NCBI GenBank assembly: GCA_964427485.1
Contig: CAYRUP010000077.1
Location: 1 to 9,439 of the forward strand
Length of the DNA: 9,439 nt
Direction: 5' to 3'
From: CAYRUP01 sp964427485
GTDB taxonomy: Bacteria > Pseudomonadota > Gammaproteobacteria > DSM-16500
Under the pieces are notes generated by a model. It saw nothing but the letters and a program-made list of their open reading frames with translations, was not told the origin of the DNA and did no database searches. Positions within the stretch are counted from its first letter, which is position 1; every line of letters begins with the position of its first letter. The position numbers and the translations under genes were made by a program. This document shows positions 1-5,920 of this stretch, piece after piece.

Positions 1-103
1 CCACGAGCTGCAGTGCCTCCCTCTCAGTGGTTTTTTTTTTTTATCCCTGGCGCACCGACACGGGTTTTTCGTCATCTGGGGGGGTTTGGTGGGTCGACCC
101 ACT
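1..103. other. Compositionally odd window edge; no gene recognised
   Basis: This stretch lies just past the coxB stop, where coxA would normally begin on the minus strand. It is about 57% G+C, clearly above the neighbouring genes. It carries a run of 12 T (31-42), a run of 7 G (78-84) and a perfect 14-base palindrome, GTGGGTCGACCCAC (89-102). A short minus-strand frame is open from 75 to the edge, but its translation does not resemble the start of CoxA. It may be a poor-quality contig end or joined foreign sequence; a real intergenic region cannot be excluded. Confidence 0.4.
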
Positions 104-1285
104 TCACTTTTTCCCTCGCGCAACCGCAATATCCCCAGGCTGCACAACAGTTCCCATATTATTTCCAAACGCATTACGTTCATAAGTAATAACCGCTGCT
201 AATTCTTCATCACTATACTGTTCTTTAAATGCTTGCATGGCAGTACCAGGACGGCCATTTAAAACAGTATCAATATGTTTTTCAACAGGTCCGGTTGCAA
301 CCGGACTGCCTTTTAATGCTGGAAAAACGGGCGGGGTGCCGGAACCATCTGGTTTGTGACAAGTAGCACACATACCTAAATAAACTTGTTCGCCATGCTT
401 CATAGACTCAGCTAATGTCGTTTGTTTTGCGGGCGATGTTGTTTGCGGCGTTTGAATGACAGTCTTACTGACGTCAGGCTTGGGTGTTGATATAACTGGC
501 GGTGCTACATTGCCATTTTTTTGCAGCGCAACCCAGTTATTAAAATCTTTTTCTGGCAGCGCAATCACTACAATCGGCATATAAGCATGATTAAGACCGC
601 ACAATTTAGAACATTGGCCGCGATAAATGCCAGGACGATTGATGCGCGCCCAATTTTCATTGATATAGCCTGGGATAGCATCTTGTTTTACACCCAGATC
701 CGTCACCCACCAACCATGAATGACATCATTCGATGTAATCAAAAAACGAATTTTTTTATGAATCGGCACAACCAAAGGATGATCCACTTCACGTAAATAA
801 TCAGGACCTTTTTTTGCATTCCCATGGATTTGATCATAAGGCGTTGCAATATTACTAAAAAAATTAATACCCAGATTTAAGTATTCATAACGCCATTTCC
901 ATTGATAACCGGTGATTTTAATCGAAAGATCCGGCTGATTTACATCATGCATATGAGTCAACACTTTGATAGCGGGAATTGCCATAGCGACTAAAATAAA
1001 AAAAGGGATGATCGTCCAAGTGATTTCTAACCATAAATGCGAATGAAAATGCGCAGGTTTTTTGCCAGGTGCTTTACGATGATAAATGATTGAATAAAGC
1101 ATGACGCCAAATACAATAATTCCAATAACGACACAGATCCAAAATATTGTCATGTGTAAGCCATAAATATCATGGCTTACGGGGGTGACGCCTTCTGTTA
1201 GATTAAGTTGGAAATCAGCAAATGCAGCGCTGCTTGCGAAAAAGAGGCTAATCAGGGTACAGTGTGCAGCTTGCTTTATATGCAT
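104..1285 (-). CDS. coxB: Cytochrome c oxidase subunit II with fused cytochrome c domain (caa3-type CoxB)
   Basis: This is subunit II of the haem-copper terminal oxidase. It accepts electrons at a periplasmic CuA centre and passes them to subunit I. From the chosen start it has 393 residues: a signal peptide with likely cleavage after AFA (about residue 23), two membrane helices (about 44-68 and 92-109), and the aromatic motif WKWRYEY (129-135). The CuA ligands are H190, C225, C229, H233 and M236. A linker rich in Pro, Thr and Gln leads to a C-terminal class I cytochrome c domain with CATCH (C306, C309, H310) and candidate axial M350. The usual Glu between the two CuA cysteines is Lys227. The frame is open to 1348, but a TATAAT box at 1319-1324 makes upstream starts unlikely. 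ATG 1285 has GGATGG five bases upstream and gives a clean signal peptide; ATG 1294 is the alternative. coxA is not visible downstream. Confidence 0.95.
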   Translation of the reverse strand: MHIKQAAHCTLISLFFASSAAFADFQLNLTEGVTPVSHDIYGLHMTIFWICVVIGIIVFGVMLYSIIYHRKAPGKKPAHFHSHLWLEITWTIIPFFILVAMAIPAIKVLTHMHDVNQPDLSIKITGYQWKWRYEYLNLGINFFSNIATPYDQIHGNAKKGPDYLREVDHPLVVPIHKKIRFLITSNDVIHGWWVTDLGVKQDAIPGYINENWARINRPGIYRGQCSKLCGLNHAYMPIVVIALPEKDFNNWVALQKNGNVAPPVISTPKPDVSKTVIQTPQTTSPAKQTTLAESMKHGEQVYLGMCATCHKPDGSGTPPVFPALKGSPVATGPVEKHIDTVLNGRPGTAMQAFKEQYSDEELAAVITYERNAFGNNMGTVVQPGDIAVARGKK

Positions 1286-1318
1286 TATTACCATCCGTGG
1301 TATGCAACCATAAAGAAA

Positions 1319-1347
1319 ATTATAGCGGAAAGTTAGGAGCACAACCA
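1319..1347 (-). promoter_or_regulatory. Candidate sigma-70 promoter of coxB
   Basis: The minus strand reads a perfect TATAAT at 1324-1319. A weak -35 (TGGTTG, 1347-1342) lies 17 bases upstream. Transcription would start near 1312, so the leader before ATG 1285 is about 26 bases. This excludes the longest open frame, which starts at 1348. The element overlaps the ribosome-binding site and first base of the divergent peptidase gene, so the two genes may interfere with each other's expression. Called by eye. Confidence 0.45.
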
Positions 1348-2291
1348 TGCAAAATGATTCAACGAATAATCAAACGATAATGGCAGATCTAGTGCGTGAT
1401 CTCATCAAAGAGAAACGTTCAAGCCGGCGCTGGAAAAATTTCCGCTTTATTTTATGGTTTTTATTGATAGCATTGGCTATTTATTTAATTGTTCTTCAAC
1501 CTAATCTCAAAACATTAGACGATAATAATAAAGACTATATTTCATTAGTGCGTCTGGATGGCATGATTGCGCCGGGTGAAAGTTTTTCCGCAGAAACCTT
1601 ATTGCCCGTGCTGAAAGATGCTTTTTCTGATAGTCATTCTAAAGGTGTTGTACTGGATATTAATTCAGGCGGTGGTACGCCCGTACAAGCTGCTATTATT
1701 CATGATGCAATTATTGAATTTAAAAATAAATATCACAAAAAAGTCATTGCAGTAGGTGAAGACACGATGGCATCGGGTGCCTATTATGTCGCAGTGGCGG
1801 CGGATAAAATTTATGTGAATCCAAATACACTGACAGGTTCCATTGGTGTCATCATGAAATCATTCGGGTTTCCGGATTTAATCAAAAAAGTAGGCGTTGA
1901 ACGTCGTGTGTATGCTTCGGGTATCAACAAAGATAGACTGGATCCCTTTTTGCCGCAAAATCCGGAAGATACCGCCAAAATTCGTCAAGTGATTGGAGAA
2001 ATCCATGCGAATTTTCAAGAAGCCGTTAAAGAAGGCCGCAAAGGAAAGTTGCAGGGTAATCCAGAGCAATTATTTTCTGGTGATTTCTGGTCAGGCGAAA
2101 CAGCATTAAAGCTTGGCCTAGTGGATGCATTGGGCAATCTTTCCAACGTAGTGCATGATGAATTTCATGCGTCTGGATACAAAGAATATAGCGAACAGCC
2201 TTCTATCGTGAAAAGTTTACTGAATCAAGTGGGTGCTTCGATGAGTATGTTATTAAGTAATCATCGGGTGGAAGTTTTGGAGAGGATTTAG
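1347..2291 (+). CDS. sppA: Signal peptide peptidase SppA-type serine protease (family S49, short 36K form)
   Basis: This is a membrane-anchored S49 peptidase, a family that degrades cleaved signal peptides and other membrane peptides with a Ser-Lys dyad. It has 314 residues, the size of the short single-domain SppA rather than the roughly 600-residue E. coli form. A basic N-terminal cytoplasmic stretch is followed by one membrane helix (about 33-50). The crotonase-like catalytic domain covers about 64-270. The nucleophile is S143 in MASGAYYVA and the general base is probably K195 in SGINKDRLDP. The oxyanion-region motif INSGGG (105-110) has Gly where Pro is usual. The start is well supported: AGGAG at 1335-1339 lies seven bases before ATG 1347. 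The gene diverges from coxB and converges on the head-GIN lipoprotein gene, with a palindromic repeat between their stops. The gene symbol is by family; SohB-like naming is the alternative. Confidence 0.88.
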   Translation: MQNDSTNNQTIMADLVRDLIKEKRSSRRWKNFRFILWFLLIALAIYLIVLQPNLKTLDDNNKDYISLVRLDGMIAPGESFSAETLLPVLKDAFSDSHSKGVVLDINSGGGTPVQAAIIHDAIIEFKNKYHKKVIAVGEDTMASGAYYVAVAADKIYVNPNTLTGSIGVIMKSFGFPDLIKKVGVERRVYASGINKDRLDPFLPQNPEDTAKIRQVIGEIHANFQEAVKEGRKGKLQGNPEQLFSGDFWSGETALKLGLVDALGNLSNVVHDEFHASGYKEYSEQPSIVKSLLNQVGASMSMLLSNHRVEVLERI

Positions 2292-2301
2292 AGACGGCCT
2301 G

Positions 2302-2377
2302 CACCCTCATCCCTGCCGAGTTTTTTTGTTAGCTCCCTTCTCCCAGCTGGCTGGGAGAAGGGCCGGGGATGAGGGTG
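2302..2377. repeat. Palindromic REP-like repeat, copy A (complete, nested hairpins)
   Basis: The outer arms CACCCTCATCCC (2302-2313) and GGGATGAGGGTG (2366-2377) are a perfect 12-base inverted repeat. Inside is a second perfect hairpin, CCCTTCTCCCAG (2335-2346) and CTGGGAGAAGGG (2351-2362), with loop CTGG. A run of seven T (2321-2327) precedes the inner hairpin on the + strand. The element fills the gap between two convergent genes, ending three bases before the stop of the minus-strand gene. Its core recurs at 4220-4263. It may stop transcription or stabilise both transcript ends. It is not a canonical intrinsic terminator, because no U-tract follows the hairpin on either strand. Confidence 0.85.
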
Positions 2378-2380
2378 TAC

Positions 2381-3622
2381 CTAATGAACCCCATGCCCAC
2401 TAACCGTAGGCCCCCGCATCACCCAAAATGTAGGCGCGTTTGGCACCGGTAACGCGGTGCCGCCGCCCCATACTGGAATGATTACACCATTCCCATTGGT
2501 ATAGCGAGAAACAGTCGGTGAGCCAAAGAAATAAATTGAGCTGGTATCTACCGTTGAAGCAAATAAACGCTGATTTACCGTAATATTGGCATGTGCGTTA
2601 TCTTGCGTTTTAACATAAACAGTCCCCGTACGCAGGTATTGACCTAAGAAACGTGAATCGCCAAGCAGATTCATATCCAAGACGGGCGCAGAACCAGCTA
2701 AACCAACAGTAGCATTATCGCCTGCCGTAATACTAACCCCATTACTATTGACCCAATAAATAAAGACACAACTTTTATTAATTGCAGTGAGTTTTTTCAG
2801 ATTCACATAACCGGCAACCGTAGTTAAGCCGCCGCTCGCATTGACAGTCAGCGCATTACTATCTGCGCCAATCACACTCACCGTTCCACCACCGGTATGA
2901 TTAATGCTCTGAATACCGACGTGGCCCTGGACATTGACCGAACCATTACCGACTGAATTGATATAAAGACAAGGAGTAAACGCACCGAGGACAGATATTG
3001 TGCCTGAACCTGTGTTATTCACTTTCACTAAGTTCATCCGACCACTTAATAACGTATTGCCATAATTCGCTGAATCAATGACTAAACGATCACTCAATAA
3101 GCTGTGTCCGAGCACCGTTGCACCGCCGGACACTTGCAAATGCCGTAAATTTTGAATGCCGATGCGAACAATCACATGACTAAAATCGGTTGTATTCGAA
3201 TTAGGATCAAAGTTTTGTGCGATATAAATCTTATTACCAGAAACTTCAACAGTCGTACCGCGCACGGCATCGTTTGCACCCAAAATGAAGACGCTATTAT
3301 GATCTTGTCCCCCGATAATTTGGACCTGGAAACAGCCATTCACAGTCACATCGTTAAATTGCGGCACTTTGACTGCAATAATAGTCATCGCCTTATCGAC
3401 GGGAGCGATGTTTGCATTGCGTTCGATTTGATTGGGTTCGCCGGTAAAAAACCAATTATCCGCGCCTCGGGTCCAGAGCATAGGATTTAAGTTTACATTC
3501 GGAATCCAATTTTCACTCAACAAATTACGATTCGGTTGAGTCGGATAATGGGTGTTGGTGCAAGCGGTTATCACCGCGACCATGCTAAAAAGAAGAATTG
3601 AAAGCAGGCGGTTTGTTTTCAT
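2381..3622 (-). CDS. Head-GIN (DUF2807-like) beta-solenoid lipoprotein
   Basis: The protein has 413 residues and is exported. A lipoprotein signal ends in the lipobox ITAC, with acylated Cys21; the following T and N do not signal inner-membrane retention, so the outer membrane is likely. From about residue 84 it shows the head-GIN pattern: FNDVTVNGCFQVQIIGG (89-105), a strand-rich series through about 370, and the closing IYFFGSPTVSRYTNGNG (363-379). Between 150 and 350, repeats of about 20 residues, rich in Gly, Asn, Val and Ser (for example SVNVQGHVGIQSINHTGGG), suggest a parallel beta-helix. Family members are bacterial surface or periplasmic proteins of unknown role, so no function is assigned. 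AAGGGA a few bases before ATG 3622 supports the start. It diverges from a second lipoprotein gene across 143 bases, and copy A of the palindromic repeat lies at its 3' end. Confidence 0.8.
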   Translation of the reverse strand: MKTNRLLSILLFSMVAVITACTNTHYPTQPNRNLLSENWIPNVNLNPMLWTRGADNWFFTGEPNQIERNANIAPVDKAMTIIAVKVPQFNDVTVNGCFQVQIIGGQDHNSVFILGANDAVRGTTVEVSGNKIYIAQNFDPNSNTTDFSHVIVRIGIQNLRHLQVSGGATVLGHSLLSDRLVIDSANYGNTLLSGRMNLVKVNNTGSGTISVLGAFTPCLYINSVGNGSVNVQGHVGIQSINHTGGGTVSVIGADSNALTVNASGGLTTVAGYVNLKKLTAINKSCVFIYWVNSNGVSITAGDNATVGLAGSAPVLDMNLLGDSRFLGQYLRTGTVYVKTQDNAHANITVNQRLFASTVDTSSIYFFGSPTVSRYTNGNGVIIPVWGGGTALPVPNAPTFWVMRGPTVSGHGVH

Positions 3623-3693
3623 AGCATCCCTTTAACCAACAGGTTATTTATAGAAAATGTATCATAGATAGGGGCTCTCTGCCTAAAAATATG

Positions 3694-3724
3694 TGACAAT
3701 GGCGTGTGGCAACGGCGTTTGTCA
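3694..3724. promoter_or_regulatory. Dyad between divergent lipoprotein genes; possible operator or -35 pair
   Basis: TGACAA (3694-3699) and TTGTCA (3719-3724) form an inverted repeat 19 bases apart, in the 143-base gap between divergent genes. The right half reads as a -35-like TTGTCA for the + strand gene, with AT-rich -10 candidates at 3740-3748 at 15-18 base spacing, none of them strong. The left half is the same hexamer facing the other way, but has no good -10 at normal spacing. The rest of the gap shows nothing I can name. Confidence 0.25.
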
Positions 3725-3765
3725 TGAATAGAACTCGGATAAATTAATAAAGGACGGCCTTAATT

Positions 3766-4200
3766 ATGGAAAAAATTTTTACGTTAATATTAGTTATACT
3801 TTTGGCAGGATGTACAACGCAAAATCCTACACCTCCTCCTGCTGCTCCTGCTCCATCTGTTTCAGATCAAACTATTTTAAATTCATTGCAAGCCGAAGTT
3901 AAAAAACGCAATCATACCGATGTGACTTTAAATGCGAAGTATGTAAAAGTCGTGGGTAATTGGGCGTATGTTGAAACCACGGGCGGCGGCGATCCGAGTA
4001 TTAACGCAGTGTTAGTCAAAGTTAAAAATAAATGGAAATTAGCTAAACCAACACATCCATGCAAACCCGTTTGTCCAACCGGTATGGCAACGTGTGCTGA
4101 TGGAGAGTTAATTTGCAAACTTTCACTTCATCATCAATTCAAAGATGCGCCTGTTGCTATCTTCCCAAATCCAGATGCGCATACTCGCGTTTTTAATTAA
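3766..4200 (+). CDS. Small lipoprotein with Pro-rich linker and Cys-rich tail, function unknown
   Basis: The product has 144 residues. A short signal peptide ends in a classic lipobox LAGC with Cys16, followed by a flexible Pro/Ala linker (about 20-31). The middle part (about 33-95) alternates short strands, including VKVVGNWAYVE (60-70) and NAVLVKVKNKWKL (80-92). That pattern recalls small NTF2/SnoaL-like or lipoprotein domains but is too short to assign. The tail holds four cysteines (C99, C103, C110, C117) within 19 residues, probably forming two disulfides in the periplasm. AAGGA at 3750-3754 lies 11 bases before ATG 3766, slightly far. It diverges from the head-GIN lipoprotein gene, and its stop is followed 20 bases later by repeat copy B. 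I do not recognise the family. Confidence 0.75.
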   Translation: MEKIFTLILVILLAGCTTQNPTPPPAAPAPSVSDQTILNSLQAEVKKRNHTDVTLNAKYVKVVGNWAYVETTGGGDPSINAVLVKVKNKWKLAKPTHPCKPVCPTGMATCADGELICKLSLHHQFKDAPVAIFPNPDAHTRVFN

Positions 4201-4219
4201 GCAAATTTTAGATTTTTTT

Positions 4220-4263
4220 AGCTCCCTTCTCCCGCAAGCGGGAGAAGGGCAGGGGATGAGGGT
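4220..4263. repeat. Palindromic REP-like repeat, copy B (half element)
   Basis: The hairpin CCCTTCTCCCGC (4224-4235) and GCGGGAGAAGGG (4238-4249) is perfect, and GGGATGAGGGT (4253-4263) follows it. Outside the hairpin apex this copy matches 2331-2376 in the same orientation, with one other base difference (A for C at 4251). A run of seven T (4213-4219) again precedes it on the + strand. The outer left arm of copy A is absent here. The element lies between convergent genes and ends five bases before the stop codon of the minus-strand gene, as copy A also nearly does. Confidence 0.85.
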
Positions 4264-4268
4264 TTCGA

Positions 4269-5867
4269 CTACCCACTCTGTAAAACATACAAATGCCCAA
4301 ACACCACCTCATTATTTTGCATCCGCGTTTCAACAAGTTCGTAATGCGCAATCTTAAAATTATTTTCGGCAGCTAACTTATCCAAATATTTTTTTTGATG
4401 AGCGAAACGTCCGGATTGATTCATTCGATAATCAATTGCATCAGAGACTTCAGCATTAAAAATAAATAATCCATTTTCGCGTAACGCAATTTTCACATGC
4501 TTGAAAATAGCAGCGAGATCGCCAATATACATCAGCACATCGCCCGCCAAAATTAAATCATACTGAGCTTTTTTATCAGCTAAAAAAATATCAAGCTCTT
4601 TGCAGATCAAGCTATCATAAATATTTTTAACTCGAGCGACATCAAGCATTTTGTCTGATAAATCAACTCCCGTTAGGGATTTTGCAAAATGTTTAAATGG
4701 CATGCCGCATAATCCCGTGCCGCAACCTAAATCCAAAATATCCAAACTATTCGGAGCAGGTTTAATAACTTTTAGCGCAGTTTGATATAAATGATCAGGA
4801 ACTTTGTAATCAAGCGCATTTAATAAATGAGGTTCATAGTGATCCGCATAAGCATCAAATAAAGATTTAACATAATCAGGCGGAGCGGCTAATAATCGTT
4901 GATTTTGCGCTAACATAGTAACAGTATACTGGATTGCCTGATTGTCAGGTTGTAAGGCTGCCGCTTCCTGAAAATGTTGCAGCGCAAAAGCAGGATGTTG
5001 TTTCGCTAGAAATGCGACACCCAAATTATTGTGTGCGGCAAAAAGATCCGGTTGGATACGTAACGCTTTTTGATAATATTGAATTGAGCTATCTACATTG
5101 CCTTGCTGCATATTAATCACACCCAAATTAAATAAAATTTGCGCGTCATCGTCGGAAAGTTCCAACGCTTTTTGATAATGAATTTTTGCTTCATTCAGCG
5201 CACCTTTTTTTAAATAGCAGGTTGCAATGTTAGATTGCGTTTCAAAATGATAAGGTTGTGCTTTTTCTATCGTTAAAAATTCACGTAAGGCATCATTTAT
5301 TTTATCTTGTTTCATGAAAATACAACCCAAATGAAAACGCGCGGCAAAATGTTCGGGTGATTTTTCTAATAAACGCTGATACGTCAAAATGGCGGCAGCG
5401 AAATCATTTTGTTTGTCTTCCGCGAGTCCTAAATTATAGTAAGCATCAATAAAATCAGGCTCTTTTTGAATGACACGCTGATATGTTTGGCTGGCCTCAG
5501 CAAGCTTGCCTTGTGCGTAATAAAGCGTGCCTAAATTGTTTAATGCCGGGACATAGTCAGGATGAACGCGCAATGCATCTTCCAAAACATGACTTGCCTG
5601 TTTGAACAAACCTTGCATTTTTAAAACATTGGCCAAATGCAATTGCAGGACCGGGTTATTTGCCTGGTATTTCAGTGCAGTTTCTAAATAATGGGCTGCA
5701 TCGGTATAATTTTTCTGTTGGGCGTAAATAATTCCTAATGCATGCAAAGCATCAACTTCACGCGGGTTTTTCCGTAAAAACGCGAGATAAGCGTCTTTAG
5801 CAAGTTCAAGTTGGCCGGATTGATGGAGCTCGCGAATAGCGCTGAGATCGAGATTGTTTTTCTTCAT
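4269..5867 (-). CDS. TPR-repeat protein fused to a class I SAM-dependent methyltransferase
   Basis: The protein has 532 residues and two parts. Residues 7-310 are about nine tandem 34-residue TPR units with regular periodicity (for example PALNNLGTLYYAQGKLAEAS, 107-126), a scaffold for protein or peptide binding. A linker with LFDAYADHYEPHLLNALDYK (336-355) leads to the methyltransferase (about 365-530). This has motif I ILDLGCGTGLC (377-387) for SAM, the acidic VDLS (401-404) for the ribose and YDLILAGDVLMYIGD (436-450). The layout matches predicted TPR-containing methyltransferases (COG4976-like), whose substrates are mostly unknown. No signal peptide or membrane helix is seen, so it is probably cytoplasmic. 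ATG 5867 has only a weak Shine-Dalgarno. It diverges from aroA over 53 bases, and repeat copy B sits at its 3' end. The family call is firm; the substrate is not. Confidence 0.88.
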   Translation of the reverse strand: MKKNNLDLSAIRELHQSGQLELAKDAYLAFLRKNPREVDALHALGIIYAQQKNYTDAAHYLETALKYQANNPVLQLHLANVLKMQGLFKQASHVLEDALRVHPDYVPALNNLGTLYYAQGKLAEASQTYQRVIQKEPDFIDAYYNLGLAEDKQNDFAAAILTYQRLLEKSPEHFAARFHLGCIFMKQDKINDALREFLTIEKAQPYHFETQSNIATCYLKKGALNEAKIHYQKALELSDDDAQILFNLGVINMQQGNVDSSIQYYQKALRIQPDLFAAHNNLGVAFLAKQHPAFALQHFQEAAALQPDNQAIQYTVTMLAQNQRLLAAPPDYVKSLFDAYADHYEPHLLNALDYKVPDHLYQTALKVIKPAPNSLDILDLGCGTGLCGMPFKHFAKSLTGVDLSDKMLDVARVKNIYDSLICKELDIFLADKKAQYDLILAGDVLMYIGDLAAIFKHVKIALRENGLFIFNAEVSDAIDYRMNQSGRFAHQKKYLDKLAAENNFKIAHYELVETRMQNNEVVFGHLYVLQSG

Positions 5868-5879
5868 GTTGCACCGTTA

Positions 5880-5888
5880 TGATATACT
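5880..5888 (+). promoter_or_regulatory. Extended -10 promoter candidate for aroA
   Basis: TGATATACT fits the TGn-TATACT extended -10 form, which needs little from a -35; the hexamer 17 bases upstream, TTCTTC, is poor. Transcription would begin near 5895, giving a leader of about 26 bases before ATG 5921. It would rule out the in-frame ATG at 5879, which lies just upstream of the -10 and so ahead of the transcript start. Called by eye. Confidence 0.4.
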
Positions 5889-5920
5889 TTGCATCAGTGG
5901 ATTTTAGGGTAAATCCAGTC

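Noticed and set aside
1..75. Minus-strand frame from ATG 75 as a coxA start
   Set aside because: The translation (basic, with a Lys run from the 12-T tract) shows nothing of the CoxA N terminus.
89..102. GTGGGTCGACCCAC as a regulator site or cloning adaptor remnant
   Set aside because: It shares ten bases with a SalI-type adaptor end, but the rest does not match, and a single palindrome at a doubtful contig edge cannot support either reading.
521..796. Plus-strand open frame antisense to coxB
   Set aside because: It lies wholly within the CuA region of a convincing gene, with no recognisable motif; a shadow frame.
1286..1348. Longer coxB start at 1348 on the minus strand
   Set aside because: The extra residues precede a clean signal peptide, lack a Shine-Dalgarno, and lie upstream of or across the TATAAT box at 1319-1324.
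2302..2377. Repeat copy A as an ordinary rho-independent terminator
   Set aside because: No T-run follows the hairpin in either direction; the T-run is on the 5' side of the plus-strand hairpin.
3152..3490. Plus-strand open frame antisense to the head-GIN lipoprotein gene
   Set aside because: It has no Shine-Dalgarno or recognisable domain; explained by the real gene on the other strand.
4145..4357. Plus-strand open frame across repeat copy B
   Set aside because: It starts inside one gene, crosses the palindrome and ends antisense to the methyltransferase; low-complexity product without family features.
5879..5920. Longer aroA start at ATG 5879
   Set aside because: The added 14 residues are outside the family alignment, there is no Shine-Dalgarno, and the codon lies just ahead of an extended -10 box, upstream of the expected transcript start.
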